From: Prevotella sp.
GTDB lineage: Bacteria > Bacteroidota > Bacteroidia > Bacteroidales > Bacteroidaceae
Length of the DNA: 64,000 nt
NCBI GenBank assembly: GCA_016291005.1
Contig: JAEEVT010000001.1
Coordinates: 1-64,000 of the forward strand
Direction of reading: 5' to 3'
Both the position numbers and the translations under genes were made by a program. The notes beneath the pieces are model-generated. The model was not told the DNA's origin, made no database searches, and saw only the letters and a program-made list of their open reading frames with translations. Shown piece after piece: positions 55,893 through 64,000 of this stretch; the stretch's first letter is position 1, and each line of letters begins with the position of its first letter.

Positions 55893-57947
55893 ATGGACTG
55901 GGTAAGAAAGGTTTTACCTTTTTACCTTTTTACCTTTTTACCTTTGTGCGTAGCTGCGCAAAACCCCTATCTTCCCTTGTGGGAGCATGTACCCGACGGT
56001 GAACCGCGCGTTTTTGCAGACCCCGACAACCCCGGCAAGCTGCGTGCCTATATCATTGGTTCGCACGATGTGACCTATACCGCCTATTGCGGTCCTGATA
56101 TCCGTATGTGGTCGGCACCCGTCGAGGACTTGACCCAGTGGCGTGACGAAGGTCCCATCTTCTCGTGGTTCGTCAATGGTCAGTGGGACACCATGTATGC
56201 CCCCGACCTCGTGGAGACCGTCGACAAGGCCACCGGCAAGAAGACCTACTGGCTTTATCCCCACAGCCGTGGCTGGCAGCGCGTGCCTATGGTATGTAAG
56301 AGCGACCGTCCCAACGGTCCCTTCGTACCCATCAATTTGACGGCCGATGGTACCAGATGTGTTGAGGGCAGTTTGATTGACTTCGACCCTTCTGTGTTCA
56401 TCGAGCCTGTGACGAATAAGAAAGACCCCGACTTCCAGACCGGCTACCGTGCCTACGTCTTCTATGGCTTCCAGCATTCTACGGCTTGTCAGCTGGATCA
56501 GAAAACCATGTTCTCCAAGCGCGAAGGTACTGAACTGATAGATCCCTTCATTCCTGCCAGTAGTGCCGACGGTCGTCTGCTCGACAAAGCCGGCAGCGAG
56601 TACAAGGCGCTCTACCAGGGACAGAATCCCCTCGACTTCAACTTCTTCGAGGCATCGAGCATCCGTCAGGTGGGCAACAAGTACGTGATGGTGTTCTCGG
56701 GCTACTCTGGTAAGGAATATGGACTGGGCAATACCAACTCTGCCCTGCGCTATGCCTTTGGCGACTCACCTCTCGGCCCTTGGCGCTCAGGTGGTGTGCT
56801 GGTCGACTCCCGTGGCGTGGTGGAGAACGAGGACGGCTCGAAGCTCCTTACCACTAATGCCGCTCATAACACGCATGGTTCGTTGCAAGAGATTAATGGC
56901 CAGTGGTATGTGTTCTACCATCGTCCACCGCGTGGCTTCGGCAATGCCCGTCAACCGATGGTGGCGCCCGTGAATATTACCTGGGACAAGAAGCCCGTTG
57001 CTAAGGGTGGTGTGGTCAAGATTACGGCCTACGACCCCTATACAAAGGACCATACATGGACAGCCAAGGCTACCGATGGCAATGAGTACACCGGTGCCGA
57101 GGTGACCAGCGAAGGCTTCCAGATTTTCGGTCTTCCTCCCTATCAGTACTATTCCGCTGGTATTGCCTGCTTTATGACTGGCGGCACCAACAGCAACGAG
57201 TGGATGCAGGACAACTTCGACGTCTGGAACAACTCTATGGACCTCGCCGGCATCACCAATGGCGGCATCATTGGCTTCAAGTATTTTGGTTTCGGTGGTC
57301 TGGCCGAGAGCAAACTGGGTATTCCCGCCTTCGAGGGCATCAAGAAGGGCGACAATGCTCATCTTTACCTGAATCTGACAGCCAGTGGCAAGGGCGCCTT
57401 CAACATTCATGTCCGCTTGGATAACCCTTGGAAGGGTGAAGAGGTAGCTCTCATTGCTATTGATGACAATTTCCCCAAAGGCCAGCCACGCACGATTTCC
57501 AAATTGGTTCCTGCCTTAGAGGGCTTGACAGGCAAGCATGCCATCTATCTCGTCGTCGATGGTCCCGAGGTACAACAACCACAGCGTCCGCAGTGGGGAC
57601 GTCGTGGACCTCAGCAGCCACAGCGTCCGCAGGGTCTCTTCGACCTCCACGGCATCGGTTTCTCGAAAACTGACGCCAGCCCGGTTCCTCGGGTGCCGCA
57701 GATTACCATTAAGTGTGACGGCAAGCAGCTCCAGATTCCTGCTCAGCCTATCCGTAGTACCAATCAGAACGGTTATACCGACCAGATTCGCTATCAGGTG
57801 TATGGTCCGCTGAAGAACAGTTCCAAGTTGGAGGTTACCTCCAATGCGCCGGAAAGCGTTCAGATTACGACCAGTCCCATTACTGAAGGCCGCGCTACTG
57901 TGAAGTGCGTTTACAATGGAAAAGAAAAGATATATTTAATTAATTAA
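55893..57947 (+). CDS. Glycoside hydrolase family 43 protein with C-terminal CBM6-like region
   Basis: 'RVFADPDNPGKLRAYIIGSHD', 'DFDPSVFIEPVTNKKDPDFQTGYRAYVFYGF', 'FFEASSIRQVGNKYVMVFSGY'. Confidence 0.88.
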   Translation: MDWVRKVLPFYLFTFLPLCVAAQNPYLPLWEHVPDGEPRVFADPDNPGKLRAYIIGSHDVTYTAYCGPDIRMWSAPVEDLTQWRDEGPIFSWFVNGQWDTMYAPDLVETVDKATGKKTYWLYPHSRGWQRVPMVCKSDRPNGPFVPINLTADGTRCVEGSLIDFDPSVFIEPVTNKKDPDFQTGYRAYVFYGFQHSTACQLDQKTMFSKREGTELIDPFIPASSADGRLLDKAGSEYKALYQGQNPLDFNFFEASSIRQVGNKYVMVFSGYSGKEYGLGNTNSALRYAFGDSPLGPWRSGGVLVDSRGVVENEDGSKLLTTNAAHNTHGSLQEINGQWYVFYHRPPRGFGNARQPMVAPVNITWDKKPVAKGGVVKITAYDPYTKDHTWTAKATDGNEYTGAEVTSEGFQIFGLPPYQYYSAGIACFMTGGTNSNEWMQDNFDVWNNSMDLAGITNGGIIGFKYFGFGGLAESKLGIPAFEGIKKGDNAHLYLNLTASGKGAFNIHVRLDNPWKGEEVALIAIDDNFPKGQPRTISKLVPALEGLTGKHAIYLVVDGPEVQQPQRPQWGRRGPQQPQRPQGLFDLHGIGFSKTDASPVPRVPQITIKCDGKQLQIPAQPIRSTNQNGYTDQIRYQVYGPLKNSSKLEVTSNAPESVQITTSPITEGRATVKCVYNGKEKIYLIN

Positions 57948-57974
57948 GAGATAGGAATTAAGAATTGAAATATT

Positions 57975-60200
57975 ATGAAACAAATGACTAAAACACTCAT
58001 GCTGTTGGCCGCTGTGATGCTGTCGACAGCAACCTTTGCACAGTTATCTAAGAACCCGTACAAGTTCTTGGGAAATATTACGACCAGTTATAACGTGGAT
58101 GTCGGCGGTGGCGTACCACAGTTTTATAAGCTCTGGAACCAGATTACCTGTGAGAACGAATCAAAGTGGTCGTCAGTAGAAGGTACTCGTGGCAGCTTCA
58201 ATTGGGGTGGTGCCGACAGAGCTTTCAACTATGCCATACAGCATGACTTTACTTATAAGTTCCATGCCTTGGTGTGGGGCGCCCAGTATCCTGGCTGGTT
58301 GGATAATCTGCCTGCCGGTGAGCGCTTCGCTGCTATGACCAACTGGTTCAACCATGCCAAGGAGCATTTTGACGAGCTGCCCATGATTGACGTCGTCAAC
58401 GAGGCTATTGGTAATCACCAGGCTGGTAACCCGATGATTAAGGAAACCCTGGGTGGCGGTGGTAAGACGGGCTACGACTGGCTGATTAAGGCCTTTGAGA
58501 TGGCCTACGAGCGTTGGCCGGACGCTATTCTCATTTATAACGACTACAACTCCATCCGTTGGGATCTCGACAACTATATTGACCTTGTCCGTACCCTGCG
58601 CGATGCTGGAGCACCTATCGACGCCTACGGCAACCAGTCGCACGATGTAGATGATATCAGCGAGGACGAATTGAAAAGAAATTTGAAAAAGCAGCAAGAC
58701 AACCTGCAGATGCCGATGTTCATCACTGAGTTGGATATCAATAAGGCCAGCGACGCCGAGCAAAAAGCACAGTATCAGAAAGTCCTCCCTAACATGTGGG
58801 AAGCTCCCTATTGTGCTGGTGTCACCCTCTGGGGCTATATCCTTGGTTCCACATGGGTTGCCAACTCAGGACTCTATAGGAATGGCGCAGAGCGTCCTGC
58901 CATGACCTGGATTAAGGAGTATATGGAGACCGATGCGGCCAAGAATGCCGTGGGTCCCTTCCCCGGTACGAAGAAAGAGGCATCTATCTATATCCGTCCG
59001 GCAGCCTTGAAGGTGGCTTTAAACGACGTATTGCCCATCAAGGTGCGCGCCAGAATGGCTACCAAGAGCATTGAGAAGATTGACCTTTATGTGGACAATG
59101 AGTTGTTTACCACCATGACGTCGGAACCTTACATTGCTGAATACACAGCGACTTCAAATGGTACTAAGACCTTGAAGGCTGTGGTGACCACGACTGACGG
59201 CACTACCTACGAGCGCTATTCTCGCTTCCAGGTGACTCGCGGTACCAAGCGCAAGCCTTACAACGACGTTGTTCCTCAACTGCCGGGCACTATCAAGATA
59301 GAAGAATATGACGAGGGTATGTCGGGCGTGACGTATAAAGATGCGACGCGTAGCACCACCACCTCTACCAAGGACGGCCAGTGGATGGAGTACACTGTTG
59401 ACGTGGCTGAGGAAGGCCTCTATACGATGGAGTTGGAAGTGGCCTCTACGAGCAATAGTGGTATGTTCCATTTGTCAGAATATGGCTTTGACAACCTTAC
59501 CTTCTTCACCAATATCACTCAGGTACCGAATACTGGCGGTTCGAGCCAGTTCACCAAGCTTCGCTGTGCTATGACAGAGCCTCTGACGGCAGGTCGTCAC
59601 GTGTTATGTCTGAATATCGACAAGGGCGGTTTCTACGTTAAGAGCATGACCTTCAAAGCCTCGCCTACCGTCGATGTGCCTGGTACGCTTGAGATTGAAG
59701 ACTATGCCAACTCAAGTGCTGGTGTAAGCATCGTTCCCGGCAACGGCGGTTCTGTTCTTAGCAATGGTACTACCGGTGACTGGGTGGATTATATCATCAA
59801 CGTCAACGAGGAAAGTAATAAGTATATGTATGAGGCTACCGTCTCGTCGGATGTTGATAATTCCGCATTCAAAATGGTTTTGGTAGAAGATGATGGTAAC
59901 GAGAGGAGTCTGACTACAGTCAGCATACCGAACACCGGCAGCTTGGATACCTATCAAGTGAAGGAAGGTAAGATAAGAAACAAGATTTATGCTGGTCAGC
60001 AGAAGTTGCGTATTTATATTACCAGTGGACATTGCAACATCGACAAGATTGAGTTCAAAGTGGAGGGCGGTACTGGCATCACTGAGGTGACTGGCGGTGA
60101 CGTTGCCACAGGCGACGCTTACAACCTCTCTGGCCAAAAGGTGGCCGAAGGCTATAAGGGCATCGTTATTCGTAATGGTCGTAAAATGATGATGAAGTAA
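57975..60200 (+). CDS. GH10 endo-1,4-beta-xylanase with C-terminal CBM6-like domains and conserved tail
   Basis: 'FHALVWGAQYPGWL', 'IDVVNEAIGNHQ', 'YGNQSHDVD', 'MFITELDINKA', 'GVTLWGYILGSTW'; tail 'YNLSGQKVAEGYKGIVIRNGRKMMMK'. Confidence 0.95.
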   Translation: MKQMTKTLMLLAAVMLSTATFAQLSKNPYKFLGNITTSYNVDVGGGVPQFYKLWNQITCENESKWSSVEGTRGSFNWGGADRAFNYAIQHDFTYKFHALVWGAQYPGWLDNLPAGERFAAMTNWFNHAKEHFDELPMIDVVNEAIGNHQAGNPMIKETLGGGGKTGYDWLIKAFEMAYERWPDAILIYNDYNSIRWDLDNYIDLVRTLRDAGAPIDAYGNQSHDVDDISEDELKRNLKKQQDNLQMPMFITELDINKASDAEQKAQYQKVLPNMWEAPYCAGVTLWGYILGSTWVANSGLYRNGAERPAMTWIKEYMETDAAKNAVGPFPGTKKEASIYIRPAALKVALNDVLPIKVRARMATKSIEKIDLYVDNELFTTMTSEPYIAEYTATSNGTKTLKAVVTTTDGTTYERYSRFQVTRGTKRKPYNDVVPQLPGTIKIEEYDEGMSGVTYKDATRSTTTSTKDGQWMEYTVDVAEEGLYTMELEVASTSNSGMFHLSEYGFDNLTFFTNITQVPNTGGSSQFTKLRCAMTEPLTAGRHVLCLNIDKGGFYVKSMTFKASPTVDVPGTLEIEDYANSSAGVSIVPGNGGSVLSNGTTGDWVDYIINVNEESNKYMYEATVSSDVDNSAFKMVLVEDDGNERSLTTVSIPNTGSLDTYQVKEGKIRNKIYAGQQKLRIYITSGHCNIDKIEFKVEGGTGITEVTGGDVATGDAYNLSGQKVAEGYKGIVIRNGRKMMMK

Positions 60201-60220
60201 GTGAGAAATCACAAAAGCGT

Positions 60221-61261
60221 ATGAAACCGATATTAGCCATCACCATGGGCGATCCTGCCGGCATTGGTCCGGAGATTACCGTCCGTGCACTAAATAGAAC
60301 AGAAACTTACGAGAAGTGTCGGCCCATTGTAACGGGTGATGCCGAAATAATGCGTCAGGCCGTCAAGCTGTTGGGCTTTGACTTGCAGGTGAATGCCGTG
60401 GACACCGTGAAAGATGCCAAGTTTGAACATGGCATCATCGATGTCCTCGACCTTCATTGCATCGACCTTTCCACCTTTGAATTTGGTAAGGTGCAGTCGC
60501 AATGTGGCAATGCCGCCTTCCAATATATCAAGAAAGCCATCGAACTGGCTATGGCCAACGAGGTGGACGGCACGGTGACGGCTCCGCTGAACAAGGAGGC
60601 GTTGAACCTTGCCGGCCATCACTATGACGGTCATACGGAGATCTATGCCACGTTTACCAATACCAAGAAGTACGCCATGATGCTGGCGGACGAAAACATC
60701 CGCGTTATCCACGTCTCGACGCATGTTCCATTAAGAAAGGCCTGCGACTTGGTAAAGAAGGCTCGCGTCATAGAATGCGTCGAACTCATCGACGATGCTT
60801 GTCGGCAGTTCGGCATTGAGAAACCTCACATTGGCGTGGCAGGTCTGAACCCTCACAGCAGCGAGAACGGTATGTTTGGCTGGGAAGAGGCTCAGGAAAT
60901 CATCCCTGCCATTGAGGAACTGAGGGAGCGCGGCTTCCATGTCGATGGACCCGTACCACCCGACAGTGTCTTTGCTAAGGCGAAGTGCGGACAGTTTGAT
61001 GGCGTCGTTGCCATGTACCATGACCAGGGACACATCCCTTTGAAGGTGTGTGCCTTCAACTGGAACAAGGAGACGGGTAAGATGGAGAGTGCCAGTGGTG
61101 TTAATATCACCCTCGGTCTCCCCATCATCCGCGTCAGCGTAGACCATGGCACGGCTTTTGATGTCGCAGGTAAAGGCATTGCCAACGATAGTGCCATGAC
61201 GCTGAGCATTGACTATGCCACAAGAATGGCGAAGTACCGGCAGAGCCGAAATGAGAAATGA
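60221..61261 (+). CDS. PdxA family 4-phosphohydroxy-threonine dehydrogenase (PdxA2-like)
   Basis: 'ITMGDPAGIGPEI', 'GLNPHSSENGMFGWEE', 'YHDQGHIPLKV', 'TLGLPIIRVSVDHGTAFDVAGKG'. Confidence 0.93.
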   Translation: MKPILAITMGDPAGIGPEITVRALNRTETYEKCRPIVTGDAEIMRQAVKLLGFDLQVNAVDTVKDAKFEHGIIDVLDLHCIDLSTFEFGKVQSQCGNAAFQYIKKAIELAMANEVDGTVTAPLNKEALNLAGHHYDGHTEIYATFTNTKKYAMMLADENIRVIHVSTHVPLRKACDLVKKARVIECVELIDDACRQFGIEKPHIGVAGLNPHSSENGMFGWEEAQEIIPAIEELRERGFHVDGPVPPDSVFAKAKCGQFDGVVAMYHDQGHIPLKVCAFNWNKETGKMESASGVNITLGLPIIRVSVDHGTAFDVAGKGIANDSAMTLSIDYATRMAKYRQSRNEK

Positions 61262-62585
61262 AGGAATGACGGAGCGGCACATGATAGTTCTCGCTGATGA
61301 TATCACGGGAGCTGCAGAAATTTCGGGAATAGCCTTTGAGGCTGGCCATCAGGTGCGGCTCGTCTGCAAGAATGGTTCGGCAGGTGCGGGCGTTATTGAG
61401 GGAGGTTCGGCCGGAGTTGGTATAAATGGTTCCCTTTGCAGCAATACTGTTACTACAAAGGGAACCACCGTTATAGCCACCGACACGCGCTCTATGAGCG
61501 AAATGGAGGCTGCCGCAGAAACCCGCCGCATCACATCAGCCATCAGCCATCTGCCATCAACCATCTTCAAGAAGACCGATTCCGCTCTTCGCGGCCATGT
61601 CATGGCCGAATTGACTGCCCTGATGGAAACAACGGGCTATCAGCGTGCCGTCTATCTGCCAGCTAACCCATCGAAGGGTCGTATCATCAAGGACGGCACC
61701 TACTATGTCAAGGGACCTGCCTCACATCATGGTGAAGCGTTCATCCTGCTCCACGAGACAGCATTCAGCTACGATCCGGAATTTCCTGCCAAGACTTCGG
61801 TTCTTAAAGATCGCTTTCCTGGCGCTGAGGCTAAGGGCATCATCATGCCCGATGCTGAAAGCCTTGACGATATCAGACACATCGTTACTCATTATAATGA
61901 TGGCAATACCCTCTTTGCCGGGGCAGCAGACTTGTTCAGGGAGATATTGCGGACCCACCAGACTCTCCCCCAGCCCCTCCCTGTGAGGGAGGGGAGTAAT
62001 TACTCTCAAGGCGTCTTTACTGATGGAAGACTATCTACTCCCCTCCCTCACAGGGAGGGGCTGGGGGAGAGTCTGCTGGGGGTGGGCCTGTTGGGGGAGA
62101 GTCGTCTCATCCTCTGCGGCAGCACACAAAGCAGGGTATTGGATTTAGGGATACCTGTTGCTCCCATGCCCAAGGAGATCTATGATGGTTCCAATGACTT
62201 GAGTCTTTGGGATGTTTCGGTATGGGAACAACACCACAGTCTTATCCTAACCATCCCATATACTTACCGTACGGGTAAGGATGTTGCAATACACTTGCGC
62301 ACCGTTATGGCCGAGATGGCAAAATGTATAGTCAATAACTGTCTACTCCCTTTCCTTGCGGAAGGGCAGGAGGGCGGCTCACTCATCATCGAAGGCGGTG
62401 CCACCGCGTGGGCTACGTTGCAAGCACTTGGCTGGTCGGAGTTTGAGATAGTCCGCCAGTATGCCCCAGGCGTGGTACAAATGCGCCCCATCATGGTGTG
62501 CGCTAATCAGTCTTTCAGGTCGGAGAATGTTCCGCTTGTGACACTCAAACCTGGCAGTTACCCTTGGAGCGGAGTCCTTGGTTAA
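61251..62585 (+). CDS. Four-carbon acid sugar kinase family protein (DUF1537)
   Basis: 'IVLADDITGAAEISGIAFEAG', 'FKKTDSALRGHVMAEL', 'PSKGRIIKDGTYYV'; starts within the end of the pdxA gene. Confidence 0.88.
   Translation: MRNEGMTERHMIVLADDITGAAEISGIAFEAGHQVRLVCKNGSAGAGVIEGGSAGVGINGSLCSNTVTTKGTTVIATDTRSMSEMEAAAETRRITSAISHLPSTIFKKTDSALRGHVMAELTALMETTGYQRAVYLPANPSKGRIIKDGTYYVKGPASHHGEAFILLHETAFSYDPEFPAKTSVLKDRFPGAEAKGIIMPDAESLDDIRHIVTHYNDGNTLFAGAADLFREILRTHQTLPQPLPVREGSNYSQGVFTDGRLSTPLPHREGLGESLLGVGLLGESRLILCGSTQSRVLDLGIPVAPMPKEIYDGSNDLSLWDVSVWEQHHSLILTIPYTYRTGKDVAIHLRTVMAEMAKCIVNNCLLPFLAEGQEGGSLIIEGGATAWATLQALGWSEFEIVRQYAPGVVQMRPIMVCANQSFRSENVPLVTLKPGSYPWSGVLG
61959..62075. repeat. Palindromic element inserted in frame in the DUF1537 kinase gene
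   Basis: Perfect 40-bp inverted arms CAGACTCTCCCCCAGCCCCTCCCTGTGAGGGAGGGGAGTA with a 37-bp centre; 117 bp = 39 codons. Confidence 0.92.
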
Positions 62586-62595
62586 TCTCGATACC

Positions 62596-63654
62596 TTATT
62601 CTATCGTTTTGTAGAGGGTTGACGGATCGAAGCGACCTTCGACAAGATTCATGATTTCTTCATCCGTGGCGAGGTTGAAGTCGCCGGGGATGGTATTCTT
62701 CATGGCAGAGGCGGCTAACGAATAGTTCAGCCACAGTTGCTTGTCACCCGGGAACCGGCGATAGGCATGCAGTAGTCCTGCCATGAAAGCATCGCCGACG
62801 CCAACAGGGTCGATGACGTCAGGGATGTTATGGATAGGAGCCTGTAGCAATTCACCGTCTGTCCATAATAAAGCTGTCAGCGTATGATGGTTCGAGGCCA
62901 CCATATTGCGCATGCCCATTAGCCAGTGGCGACAACGGGGCCAGGTAGCATGTATGTCGTCAAACCACTCGCGATACTCGTCCATTTGCATCTCAAAGTG
63001 AGAATCGGTGGCGGTAAACGGTGGTTGCTGGCGCTGGCAGATCCACTCAAATTCAATGGCGTCGCCAAACATCATGTCGCAGCGCGACAGCATTTTGCTC
63101 AGCGTTTCGCGCGGGTCGGCACCGTATTTCCATAGGTTCTTACGGTAATTGATGTCGAAGGAAACAGTGATTCCCAGTTCGTCGGCAATGTCGAGGGCCT
63201 CAAAGGTGGCGTCAGCAGCTTGCTGTGAGATGGCTGCCGTGATGCCCGACACATGGAAGATGGCAGCATCCTTCAGGATGTCGCGCCAGGGAATCATGCC
63301 CGGCTTGAGGTCGAAATAGGCTGAGTTGGCACGGTCGTAGACCACTTTCGCTGGACGCATGCCTGCCGATGGCTCCAGATAATAGGTACCGATGCGCTGT
63401 CCGCCATAGAGCACGTGACTGACATCGACGCCCAACTGTGCCAGACATTGTACGCCGGCATGTCCCACAGGGGTGTCGGGCAGTCGGGTGATGTAGGTCA
63501 CGTCCTCGCCTAAGGTTGCCAACGATACGGCAACGTTGGCCTCGCTGCCGCCATACTTACTGGTAAACATGTCGCCCTGTGTTAGACGCAGGTGGTCGAG
63601 TTTTGAAAAACGGAGGAGTAACTCTCCGAAAGTTACAATCTTTTGTTTGGTCAT
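62596..63654 (-). CDS. PfkB family sugar kinase (2-keto-3-deoxygluconate kinase-like)
   Basis: 'KIVTFGELLLRFSK', 'SKYGGSEANVAVSLATLGE', 'DPVGVGDAFMAGLLHAY'. Confidence 0.88.
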   Translation of the reverse strand: MTKQKIVTFGELLLRFSKLDHLRLTQGDMFTSKYGGSEANVAVSLATLGEDVTYITRLPDTPVGHAGVQCLAQLGVDVSHVLYGGQRIGTYYLEPSAGMRPAKVVYDRANSAYFDLKPGMIPWRDILKDAAIFHVSGITAAISQQAADATFEALDIADELGITVSFDINYRKNLWKYGADPRETLSKMLSRCDMMFGDAIEFEWICQRQQPPFTATDSHFEMQMDEYREWFDDIHATWPRCRHWLMGMRNMVASNHHTLTALLWTDGELLQAPIHNIPDVIDPVGVGDAFMAGLLHAYRRFPGDKQLWLNYSLAASAMKNTIPGDFNLATDEEIMNLVEGRFDPSTLYKTIE

Positions 63655-63674
63655 ATTGTTTATCTTGTGTGGTT

Positions 63675-64000
63675 TTAATTCCTCTTCATCCACAGGTTCA
63701 GTTGGTAGATGGCAGGGATGAGGATGAGCAGCGAGAAGACAAGGGCCAGGACAACGTTTTGCTGGGAACCTTTGAAGAAGTCGATGAGCTTCATGTCCTG
63801 GCTGGGGTATATATTATATAGAATGTACGCGACGCTGTTGTTGGCCCAGTGATATGCCACACCGGGCAGGATGCTGCCTGTGCGCCAATACATCCAGCCC
63901 AGCAACAGACCGATGACAAAGGCGTGTGGCATCTGTACGGGATTGAAGTGGACGAGTGCAAAGATTACAGCTGATATGGTGATAGCTATCCATGCGTTGG
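63675..64000 (-). CDS. CPBP family intramembrane metalloprotease, C-terminal part (continues beyond window)
   Basis: Minus frame open from window end: 'NAWIAITISAVIFALVHFNPVQMPHAFVIGLLLGWMYWRTGSILPGVAYHWANNS'. Confidence 0.8.
   Translation of the reverse strand, partial: NAWIAITISAVIFALVHFNPVQMPHAFVIGLLLGWMYWRTGSILPGVAYHWANNSVAYILYNIYPSQDMKLIDFFKGSQQNVVLALVFSLLILIPAIYQLNLWMKRN

Overview
This 64-kb window is chromosomal DNA from a Bacteroidales member, most likely Prevotella-like. The inference rests on TAnnTTTG promoters, SusC/SusD pairs, short AT-rich intergenic repeats and the gene content. From left to right it holds: (i) a truncated TPR/LuxR-like regulator; (ii) a secreted-protein cluster with a DUF3244-type protein, a C10 cysteine peptidase and small lipoproteins; (iii) a decayed region with a transposase tail and inverted/tandem repeats; (iv) nrdG/nrdD; (v) a dapA/nanA-like lyase with an SSS symporter; (vi) an HU-like plus VirE/VapE-type module bounded by repeats; (vii) a secreted protein plus an orphan short SusD-like protein, preceded by a strongly folded leader; (viii) an AAA ATPase, an EndA-type nuclease, topA, aroK, speA and a BspA-type LRR protein; (ix) a xylan utilization locus, with a CE6-CE1 esterase separated from its upstream region by an intact IS4-like element with a 9-bp TSD, two SusC/SusD pairs, a XusE-like lipoprotein, a GH10-like lipoprotein that has lost catalytic residues, a CBM-like secreted protein, an SF1 helicase, GH3, a tandem GH43-GH43, another GH43 and a GH10 with CBMs; (x) pdxA2-like, a DUF1537 kinase, a KDG-kinase-like gene and a CPBP protease fragment. 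The signals most worth a second look are: a candidate structured RNA at about 16432-16565; palindromic ~115-117 bp elements inserted in frame in two unrelated genes; two loci with 22-bp-period tandem arrays sharing a TTGCCGTGATTTC motif; repeats bracketing the VapE module; and signal peptides encoded by short repeats that are complementary to the upstream leader. All calls come from reading the sequence; no database search or folding program was run.
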